Part shown: positions 36,953-46,680 of the stretch, piece by piece | Layout of the letters: each line of letters opens with the position of its first letter | Position numbering within the stretch: the stretch's first letter is position 1 | NCBI GenBank assembly: GCA_022264855.1 | Contig: JABYQU010000002.1 | Coordinates: 1,054,001-1,118,000 of the forward strand | DNA length: 64,000 nt | Direction of reading: 5' to 3' | Source of the DNA: Lenzites betulinus | Lineage: Eukaryota; Basidiomycota; Agaricomycetes; Polyporales; Polyporaceae | The notes under the pieces: model-generated | The model's database searches: none | The model's input: only the letters and a program-made list of their open reading frames with translations | What the model was told of the DNA's origin: nothing | Position numbers and translations under genes: made by a program

Positions 36953-39179
36953 CTAATACCCCGCGTAATCATCCGCCATTCGCTGCGCTCTCTTCTGGTC
37001 CCGTCGCCGTTCCTTAATGTCTTTTGATATTTCTGAGTAGCTTGACGCTGAGCCCTTCTGTCCCAGGTGTCTCCGCTTGCCAATGTCTTCCCCTTGTGAA
37101 GGCGTACGCCCGGAGCGTTGAGGCTGTGGTCGTACTTGCGGCTTGTTCTTGGGCTCATGAGGGAACAAATCACCCCACTCCGACTTTCGTGCGTCATAGA
37201 ACGGTTGTTTTCCTTGCGACTTTGGGATAGTCATGCGCATTATTTGACCTGAGGAGTATTGTTACTACCTGGAGCACATTCAAGCTTGATTCAATGGCTT
37301 ACCTTCGGCAGTACAACCATCTAAAATGATATGACCGCTGCGCTTGAGAGGGGGGAAGACAAGGCGAGGCCAGCTGTAAGCCTCCTGTCTCAGTGCAGCG
37401 CTTATATCGGACGCAGATGACGCCTCCTCTTGCAGGAGAATATCCTCCCCAACTTCGTCACCAAAGACAGGACTGGGGGACTCTTGATGTTCTCCGTCGA
37501 TCGAGAGGATTGATAAATCGGCCTCGCGAGCCAGGTCGCGTTTACCCACTTCTCCGACTCGCCCTACTCTTGTGGTGGCTGGGGATGGACGTGATCCCCT
37601 ACGTATCACAACATACGAGTACTTCATGTTTTCATGCCCCGTCCCGGAATGCTTGGTCTTGCGGACAAACTCCGGTCTCTGGAGACGCTGAGAGAAGCTG
37701 CAAACCAGCTTGCTGGCTCCGGGATGATACAATGGACAGGCGCCATCATGAGGGCACTGCGCGCGGTGCACTGGCGTCAGCATGCTATTCATTACCTCGC
37801 GTCCGTGACATACCGGCGCGACAACATGGGAGCCTCTGATAGGGAAGTCCGAGGTTGATGGATCTTCCACTTCCCGCTGCCCCAGTTTGAGGAACTGGTG
37901 CCTAGCTTCCGCAACGGCTTCGAAATCGTGGTCAATGAGAACCTGCATGATGGTCCGGCGTTAGTTGGGTTTGCTCAAGATCCAGGCGAAAATTAATCAA
38001 ACCTACCATAACTTCTGCCCCGCTGTCCCACATTTCTCTTATGAGAGCCTTTCGCTCGATGGGATTCGGGATAGAACTGATCAGGAACGCTGAGACCGCT
38101 AGTGTTCCAGAACCGGCTTCTCGTTCAACAATATTTTCCTGGTGAAACGACTTTTGCCAAGCGACGTTGAGTTCCCCCATCTCGATATCTGTAGTGTGTT
38201 AGCCCGGTAGCCTGTTCAAGTTACCAGAACATGGTACCTTTGATTAGACGCTTTCCAATCCGCACGAGCCCTTCCCGTTTGTCGATACCGAGGTAGCTAT
38301 CGAGTGTGGATTGTGCCATTTCCGTGGCAGCTATGTCAGCTGTGCCACTTTCAATGCCGCTCTGAAATACATGGCTCGACGCCCTATGCATGGTATAATG
38401 ATGAGACTAATGCAGACTGTCCACTCATGATGTAAAACTGACCATAGCGCGCTCCCTGTTGCTGCACCCCAGTCAATCACGCGCCGTACCTGCCATTCCG
38501 GGCCCAGTCGTTGTTTGACGTGATCGAGAACGGCATATATTGCGGAGTAGTGGGAGGGAAGCGCCACGGTTGCAAAGGCGGTAGCATCTCTGAGAGAATG
38601 CTTGCCTGCCTCTTTCCCGGTCCTGTATCTGACATCGTAGGAGGCGTCCCACTCTGCGCGTGGTCCGCTGTCATCGAAAAACAGCCTCTTTGCGTCTTGG
38701 TGCAATACAGGCTTGTCCGATGCTGAATAACCAGTCAGAGACCCACTCGCGCGCCCATAAGTATCGCGAAGCTCACCCGCGACCATACGGCCAATGGTGG
38801 ACTGCATTTCGAACGGTAGCACTACGGCGCCGGTCCTCTGACTTCCGAACCGCGCAGCGGGGGATTTACGACTCTCTCGGTGATCGAGGTCGCCCTCTTG
38901 CACGTCAAGTTCTGCCGGGGTAAGGTACCCCACTGTAGTGTCCGGGTCGTGAGGGTAGACTTCCAACTCCCTGGGCATGTTGGAATCCGGGGCGGCGTAC
39001 TTCACTTTATTGGTCAGGGACATTTCAACATCTTTAAGAAGTGCTTGGAATGCCGGGTCAAGATCCAGAGGAGCATTGGGGTGGTGAGAGGTCGATGCCG
39101 AAGTCGAGGACCAGCGCCCAACTTCTGGCCGCCGACGCAAAATGACAGTGAGAGTTCTATGGCAGCTCGAGCGTAACAT
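36953..39179 (-). CDS. RSM22: Mitochondrial ribosome assembly protein Rsm22/METTL17
   Basis: Starts MLRSSCHRTLTVILRRRPEV (ATG at 39179), an arginine-rich presequence. The Rsm22 domain follows: EVYPHDPDTTVGYLTPAELD, LPSHYSAIYAVLDHVKQRLG and the methyltransferase-like motif I VIDWGAATGSALW. The C-terminal half carries AQCPHDGACPLYHPGASKLV plus further Cys residues, the conserved cysteine cluster that binds an iron-sulphur centre in this family, then CSFSQRLQRPEFVRKTKHS and KYSYVVIRRG. It ends with a Lys/Arg-rich tail, QKRAQRMADDYAGY. Rsm22 acts in maturation of the mitochondrial small subunit; catalysis by the family is disputed. About six exons. The start lies 303 bases from the divergent SAD1/USP39 start, so the two probably share a promoter region. 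Confidence 0.9.
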
Positions 39180-39482
39180 CTCTAGAGAAAAGCCAGGGTG
39201 ACCAGGGTTCCAACGCGGTCAAGAGCCGTCAGAGAAGGGAAAGAAGGACAATTACAAGGGAGGATATGAAGTATCGCGCGGCGCTGAGCTGCTCTGCTTT
39301 GCGCGAATGGAAGACGGCTGCTTACACTGACGTAAGCGCCCACACTAACTTTCCTTCGGACTACGCCGGAGACCCCGGCCACCGCCGCTAACGCGCATCA
39401 TACGGCAGCCACCGTGAACGCGCCGTCGCGTCTTGTTCTACTCTTCTGCCCTGGCTTGCCCATTGCACGAAGTGCTCACAGT

Positions 39483-41476
39483 ATGTCTACTAGTTCTAAG
39501 CATGCCGGTGTATCCGAGGAGTCCAGTCGCCCAGCGAAGAGGGTCCGTGTGGATGAGGTTACCAAACCGTCCGGGAAGGCAGTGGAGGCGACAGCGGCTC
39601 TAGCGGACGATGGTAGCGAAGAGGACGAGGAGGATGGTGTATCGGGTGGGGTCGCTCAAGCTGAGCTCTCGAAGGCTTCTGATCTGTATCTTGACACTGT
39701 ATGTATGCTTCGGTCTACAAGCTACGCGCGCGCTGCCTGAATACGCCTATAGATCAACAGAGCAGTACTGGACTTCGACTTCGAGAAAGTGTGTTCTGTA
39801 TCGCTATCCAACATCAACATTTACGGGTGTCTTGTGTGCGGAAAATACTTCCAGGGCCGAGGGCGCAACTCGTACGCGTTCGCCCATGCAATTCACGACG
39901 ATCACCACGTTTTCATTAACTTGGAGACAACTAAGGTAAGCCTTTGTCTCACCGCGTAGACCCGTCCTATACAATCCTTACCAGACCCCTAGGTCTACGT
40001 GCTCCCCGACGGCTATCTAGTTTCCGACCCGTCGCTCGAAGATATTGCGTTTGTGCTTTCCCCTGCATTCACCTCCGCATCGACTTCCAAACTATCTTCT
40101 CCAACCCACTTGCAAAAACCTTCCTATGATCTCTCCAACCATCCATATACCCCGGGGTATATTGGATTAAACAACATCAAGAGAAACGACTACCTAAATG
40201 TCGTGATTCACTCTCTCCTGCACGTCGCACCTCTCAGAGACCACCTATTGCTATCAACCTACCGGGGGAAAGAGACAGAACTGCTGAAGAGGTTTGGGGG
40301 TCTTGCGAAGAAGCTATGGAATCCTCGGCTTTTCAAAAGCCAAGTCAGTCCACACGAATTTTTGCAAGAGGTCAACCGGGCGAGTGCCGGCAAGTTCAGC
40401 TTGGAAAAGCAGGGGGACCCCGTAGAGTTCCTCGGATGGTTACTCAATCGCCTTCACAAGGATATGGGTGGAACTAAGAAGAAGAACTCTAGTTCGTCCG
40501 CCGTCACTATATCATTTGGCCGTTAATAACGTCGTTGTCAGGTGTCATCTTCTCTACGTTCCAGGGCGAGGTTCGGATGGAAACGCAGCAAGTCCTCGTA
40601 CGACCGGATACTGGGACCAACGAGAAGCCTTTGTTTGACATCGACCGAGGTCAGTGTATACTCCGCTTATGTTGCATCGGATGTTTGACATCGTTTGACA
40701 GAAATCAAGTCGACTGTATCGCCATTTTTGTTCCTTGCGGTGGATCTGCCGCCTCCTCCGCTTTTCCAAGATTCTGTGGAGAAGAACATCATTCCTCAAG
40801 TCAGCATACAATCCGTGTTAGCCAAGTATGATGGCGAGAAGACACAAGTACGCCGACGGCGAGCTGCTCTGACCCACAACTTCTGATACGTCATAACAGG
40901 AATCGGTTGGACAACTACGCCGCTTCAAATGCCAGAGACTTCCCCCCTACATCATCCTGCATTTCAAACGGTTCACCAAAAATCAGTTCGTCGAAGAGAA
41001 AAATCCAACAATAGTGAACTTTCCTCTCCGGGGTCTCGATTTCAGGGAGTGTGGGTATCCCGGACTGCCGAACGTTCACAACTAAACTGACTGTTTCGCA
41101 TTAATCGTGATGTTACCCACAGATCTGGACGCCCCGTCGTCGCACCCGGGCGCTGTCTACGACCTGATAGCAAATGTCACCCACGAATCGGCGGCCGGGA
41201 CCACCCATGACAAGGAGAGCACAGTGTGGAAGGTGCACCTCCGAGCCGGCGCGGGCGGCGGCGAGAATGAGAAGTGGTTCCAAATACAGGATCTGATAGT
41301 CGAGGAGATCAGGAAGGAGATGATCGTGCTCGGTGAGACCATACTGCAGGTACGTTCGCCGCTCCGTCTGCCCGTATGAATCAGTTTGATAAATCTCCGT
41401 GGTGTCGGTGCAGATCTGGGAACGCAGAACAGAGACTCCTTCGCCGGCGAACGGAATGGACGTCGATAAGCCCTGA
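39483..41476 (+). CDS. SAD1: Sad1/USP39-type splicing factor (inactive ubiquitin peptidase)
   Basis: After an acidic, Lys-rich N terminus (MSTSSKHAGVSEESSRPAKR) comes the zinc-finger UBP domain: NINIYGCLVCGKYFQGRGRN and YAFAHAIHDDHHVFINLETT. A peptidase C19 fold follows: YIGLNNIKRNDYLNVVIHSL, where the active-site Cys of real ubiquitin peptidases should be; KQGDPVEFLGWLLNRLHKDM; RLPPYIILHFKRFTKNQFVE; and at the end WFQIQDLIVEE. The box reads NNIKRNDYLN with Asp instead of Cys, as in Sad1/USP39, so it should be catalytically dead. The His of the His box is also not preserved (EKWFQIQDL). The family is needed for U4/U6.U5 tri-snRNP function in splicing. About eight exons; TGA at 41474. Confidence 0.92.
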
Positions 41477-42279
41477 CTCGGCAGTCGTTGACTTATTGCG
41501 TGGTGCCTACCCTTGTATGACGCTGTGAGCGGCTAGTGTATCATGACACTGTCATGTATTGCGCCAGACGCGCGTTTCAAGTAGACTACATTATTTGCTT
41601 GTTTTGCTGGCAGACGCCGCCTGCACAGGAGCATGCGATCTTGCTACGGAGACCGGGCTCGATTCGCCTGGGTTTGCGGTCCCTACGCCGGAGGGCGCTG
41701 CAGCAGTGGGTGTCACTGGGGGAGGCACGTCATGACTCGCTGCCCTGTCATGGTACCGTTTCAAGTCAACTTGGGGTTTCGCCGGACGATCCATGGGAAG
41801 TGTACTTGCGTATTACTGTTTTGGTCAAACAGAGGCTTAAAGATGTAGATGCCGGACAACACGCCTGTGCAAAATGTCAAACGTAAATCAGCCTCGGGCA
41901 TCGTAGTCCATCCCAGTGCATGGGTATCATTCTACCTGTGACACCTGCCACGAGCAAAGGCACCGCTCGATTCCGCGACATTCTTCAGATCTTGACTGTT
42001 GTAGTTTATCTCAGGCGACTGAGCGCCGTACAAGCTTCGCTGGCACACGCGAGCTCATATGTGTCCCGCCTTACGTAATACAGGAACACTGTCGGCAACG
42101 AACTTTTTCGGCGGTCGAAGCGGGCGAATAGCAGAACAAGTTGAAAAAGGCACCGAGCTGATCTAAATTTCACAAATAACCGCCGTGCATGATGACGGCG
42201 CATACTTCAAGAACAGGCAAGGAAACGTCTATAGCTAATCGACCGTTGGCGTCGGAACAGGCAGCCATGCTACTAGGCT

Positions 42280-42678
42280 TCAGCCGGACAAAAGACCGAG
42301 CTTGACGAGGGCTTGCCTCGCCGCCTCCTCTTTGGCGGCGCCCTTCTGGTTCGATACTGCAGTGCCCACAGCTTCGCCGTTGACTGAAACGCACGGTCAG
42401 TAATTTTCGACGGGTTATAGGTCTACGAGGAAATTACCCACTCTTGCAAATGACGGTCCACGAGATGCTGTTACCGCCACCGGTATGGCTCTCCGCCCAA
42501 CCGAGCGCGGCGAGCTGCCCCTGCTTCTGCAGGTCTATATAATCCGGCCGAGTTTAGTGCAGGTAGACAAAAACAACAACGGTGTACTCGCAGTTGTTGA
42601 GGTCAACGACGTAGCCTAGAGAAATAAATTAGTTCTCAAGGCGTGCTCAAGAAGGGAGGCATAACGCGTACGAGGCAT
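42280..42678 (-). CDS. Small single-domain dsRNA-binding protein, copy A
   Basis: Four exons (42678-42672, 42615-42592, 42534-42442, 42383-42280) sum to 228 bases, 75 residues plus stop, with all phases matching. The product begins MPRYVVDLNNYLQKQG and continues LAALGWAESHTGGGNSISWT, VICKINGEAVG, then helix 2 QKGAAKEEAARQALVKLGL. This is the alpha-beta-beta-beta-alpha pattern of a double-stranded-RNA-binding domain: the helix-1 Leu/Tyr pair, the Gly-containing strand 3 and the Ala-rich helix 2 with a basic start. Almost nothing lies outside the domain. The first exon is only 7 bases, and the second intron uses a GC donor (T|GCGAGT). Both assignments are supported by copy B, which has the same exon plan with a GT donor. 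Function is unknown; RNA binding is inferred from the fold. Confidence 0.7.
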
Positions 42679-44547
42679 TGGCAATGTGGCAGATGTTTGA
42701 GAGGGTGAGGATGTTTGCAAGGCAAGCGAGTGTCTGAGGGAATGTCCTCGTAGCACTCCTACCGTTTTATACCCTGCACCTGCGCTCTTCAACGCCACCC
42801 GTGGACCGTCATAACGGTATGGCACATCGGTCAGTGGCCCCCGTTTCTATCAGCGGGAAGCCTGACAACACCTGAACGATGGTCATGTCCCACACCCTGC
42901 AGGGCGGCGAAAACACGATATGTCGTCAGTCTCAGGTCTCTCCGGACACACCAGATCTGTGTAACATGATTGAACGGACCTTGATCCACCTTCCCACCAG
43001 GCCTTTCCGAGGCGGACGCCTCATCTCTGGCGCAGCAACATTATTTCTTCATGTCCAGCATAGGCAGTATGACAGTTGTGGAAACATGACGTTCCGGTAG
43101 ATGTCCACGCAGATGCCATATCTGCCATTGCGCCACCGAATATCAGTTACCTCAACCGGATATCCGACGAAGAAACGGGCTCACAACATGCGTGCGCGGA
43201 GCGCCGCTATATCCCGCTAGAAGTGCTGTGCCTGGAGGACTGATCATAGTGAAGACCGGTGACCGCAGCACGCTGTAAGTAGTCTGCGCCGTGCTACTAC
43301 CGCGCTGGGAAGTGTACTTTCTCTGGTACGATGGCAGTCGGAGAACGTAAACCTTGGTGTTCGATCGCCAATACGGGCGCCAGGGGACCTCCATTACCTC
43401 TCCCGTATGTTTCTTGTGGCGTCTTATCCTAAGCCTTCATTTCCAGTCAAGGCACTGCGGAGCGGCGCGATATTTGTAAGTCATCAACATTATAAGATAG
43501 GCCTCCGTCTGAGCTTCGGATGCGCTGGGCTGAGGGGAGTCAGACTCGGAGGTGATACGATTACAAGACACTTAGGCCACGCACACCACAGCGACGGCAT
43601 CTCGTATATCACCAGCCTGGCGTGACCCTCGCGTCAGGAGGGCGATAAACAACCAGCCAGACTCCGGGATCTCCACCTAGCTAGAAACCACAGATGTTAA
43701 GGTTTGACGAACAACAACGACTGCCACATACGGTGCGCCCCACTCTTCTTCAACGTTTCAACCGCGGTGTGCCGCGACGCCGATGACGGGCAGCTCATTC
43801 TCTCCCGCCCATCATGCGGGACACGTCCATGCATATGACAGGTCAATTACTCCTTCGCAAGGATTGTAGAGCCTCCAGCGCGGTTTGTTCGACCGTCATA
43901 GCGGGCGACGTGATGCCCGACGCATCAGAGTTCTGCACCGGCTACCAGAGGTACTCCGGGATGCGACATCTATATGAGCTGCGACAGATAGTTTCGCTGC
44001 AGCACAGACGCATTGAGTATCAGCGACATCACCGCACGAGCGACGTTACTACTGACCGAATCCGCCGCGTTGAATTTTGCCAACTCGAGAATCTCGACGG
44101 CGGGCATGATGATGGTCGCCTCGAGTCAGAAACTATTGACGTCAGTGCGGGACCTGACATGGAAGAACGACCGGCGTTGCAGGGCTGAGACAGCGCAGCA
44201 CATAACGCCTGCTGTTTCCTGGGTCTGCGCTTGCCGAGTGTCGATGAGTGCGGAGGAGACGGGCAGTTTGCGGGCACGGTGCGAGGGGCCTGTGAGGGAG
44301 CATGCGGTGGACGGCGCTCAGGCACAGCTGGTTGGCGCGCGCGCGCCTCCAGCCGGCGGACGGTCGGTACTAGCACCCACAGTTATACATACGGGATCGA
44401 GAGCGCACATGACGAAAATCTAGGAACCGGTATCGCTACATGAGACCAATGGAGAAGTCCGAGACGTGAAGGGCACAAGGTCCGCAACGTGAAAGACAAC
44501 GGGAAGATCGAGCGCGCACAGACGCGCCAACTCGGAGTCCGGCTCGC

Positions 44548-45072
44548 TCAGACGGTTGCGGGCTCGGAACCTGTGGCAGCAGCATCGGTGTTGCCTTCGG
44601 CTTCCTCGACCCGCTCGTCGACAATGGCGAGGGCCTTCGCCGCCGCCTCATCCTCCTCCTTGTCCCGTTTGTCGAGGATGATGAGGGCCTTCGCCGCCGC
44701 CGCCTCCTTGGAGAGGGTCTTGTTGGCGCCTGTCCCGCTAGCCAGCACGACATTGTCCACTGCGTTCGGTGTCGATCAGCATTGTCCGATACGCAGAGCG
44801 GGAGTGCAACGTACCTTTGCACTGGGATGTCCATGCGGGCGCGTGATGCTTGCCGGTGCGCCGGGAGTGCCAATGAAGGGCCGCGGCCTTGCCTTTCTTC
44901 TGCAGGTCTGTATGGTCAACGGTCAGCGGTGTTAAATGACCATAGCAGAACACGCACAGTTGTTGAGTGCGACGATGGGGGATTCTTGGGATGGCGGGTG
45001 GTGGTGGGTGGTGTCGGCGGGGGCCGAGGGAACACCTCCGACCTCGCACTCACCAGTACCAGTGCCGGACAT
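44548..45072 (-). CDS. Small dsRNA-binding protein, copy B, with charged helical tail
   Basis: Exons 45072-45054, 44984-44958, 44907-44815 and 44759-44548 give 116 residues. It starts MSGTGTESPIVALNNYLQKK, continues GKAAALHWHSRRTGKHHAPA, WTSQCKVDNVVLASGTG and helix 2 NKTLSKEAAAAKALIILDK. The intron after LNN and that after CK fall at the same place and phase as in copy A, and the third exon is 93 bases in both. After the dsRBD comes an Ala/Glu/Lys helix that repeats the end of the domain (EAAAAKALIILDKR, then EAAAKALAIVDERV), ending SEPATV. It is probably a dsRNA-binding protein with an added helix; its function is not known. The GGT-ACT-G first exon fits but rests on pattern only. Confidence 0.65.
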
Positions 45073-46340
45073 ACTGCTCTATGTTCTGGAGAACCATTGA
45101 CGAGACTAGAACACCGCCGCTATATACACCTTGCCTTACTCCGCGCGGACCTTCGGAGTACCATGGTAGGACACGGCAGGTCGCGCTGCAGAGGGAAGGG
45201 GAACTCGAGAGCGGCAGGGCTAGGAGCTCATATGCCCGTATTGAAGTCCTTGCGCATCACAGGCAGCTCGATCGATGGCCCAGTAACAAAGCAGGGTACG
45301 AGGAGATCGCTGGGGAAGACGTACCGCTCCATTGCTAGTACTCCGGAAGAAAGCGAGGGGCGGAAGGCTTGCGGTTATGCCAGATAAGGAGCCACGACCC
45401 TTGGGCACTCCCAGAGCTCGACGAGGGCGGCGGGCAACATGTGTCATACAAGCTGTATGACGAACTGCAGCTCCGTCTAAAGCGGAGAGGAAGATATTCA
45501 CTCTTGCGGAGTTCAGAGGTTTACTCACCAGTATTGGGCACAAGCCGTGAAGCAGCCGAGGCTTCGCGGTAAGCATCTCCGAAAGGGAGCCCGCTTGAAG
45601 GCTGCAGCTTGATGCCAGTTCCTCGTGGCGCACCGAAGGCCTAGACCAGAATATCTACATGAACCTTCGCGTGAGGCAATACGACCGTAAGCTCCAGCAA
45701 AATGTGATCGACCAGCATCGTGCACGTCCACGACGACTTCGCATGTTACCGGTGGTAGAAGCCGCAAGACATTACGGGCCCATATCGGACGATCCCGAGA
45801 GCGAGAGATCTAGATATGTGCAAAGTGGGATACCGGGGAAGAGCTGAGGATGGCAAACGTCTGGTGGTCGTCGGTGACTGTTCGCAAAATTGGGGCGCCG
45901 GGGTTCGGTAATTACCGTTACTTCGAGCGCGGAGCAGCAGCGCGAACCCATGCCAGTGCCGCTCTCAAACCTCGTAGCAGAGACTCCTGAGCATCGCTCC
46001 GAGCATAGCAGACCAGAGTCCTTATTGGCACAAGCGGTGTCAGGCGCAGAGGGGGCGGCATCGCATTACCACCAAAGCATCGCATGAAAGCATCTGCAGG
46101 CATTACACAGCAAGAGAGCGAGGATAGCACGACGTAGGGCGGCTATAGCGGCACTAGCGAGAACCAACAGATCCAGTCAAGCGTGGGCATGAGACGTGAG
46201 GGCGTATTTGCTACAAGTATGGTCCTGGGGGAGCATTAGGATTAGGGGGTAGGGATATGATGTCGATCCGGTTCGTTCGTGCTGGAAGAATATGTATTCA
46301 GCAAATGCGGCACATTCAGGCTGTTGGACTTACAAGCGAG

Positions 46341-46680
46341 TCAACGGGGGCCGTGGGCCCAGAGCATTCGTACAGCATGTTCAGCAGCGATTTCACGGGC
46401 GCCATTGATGTTCAGAGCTGATCCACGGCCGCATTCCATTTCGTTGACTGAAGCATAGGTTTAGGGCATTATTTGCTATGAGAAGGGTTACGACGTACTA
46501 AAGACACGTGCGGTCCATGTTGGGGCGTTTTGAGGCCCTGTAGCTTGCTCATCCCACCGGACTGAGATATTACGACTCTGGTTCTTCTGAATGAGGTTGT
46601 TCAACTCCATACGCCAATCTATTGGTGTTTTAGCGAGTCTGCTGAGTGCGTAGATCCTGCAAAAGCTTACGCTGAGACAT
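46341..46680 (-). CDS. Small single-domain dsRNA-binding protein, copy C
   Basis: Exons 46680-46671, 46618-46499 and 46447-46341 give 78 residues. It starts MSQHWRMELNNLIQKNQSRN, then ISVRWDEQATGPQNAPTWTA, RVFINEMECGRGSALN and helix 2 GAREIAAEHAVRMLWAHGPR. GPQNAPTWTA is the second-strand block shared with copy B (HHAPAWTS). The first and last introns match copies A and B in position and phase, but the intron after LNN is missing: the 120-base exon corresponds to the second plus third exons of copy A (117 bases). An internal ATG at 46610 would remove only six residues if the tiny first exon is wrong. Helix 2 lacks the usual Lys pair, so RNA affinity may differ. Confidence 0.65.
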
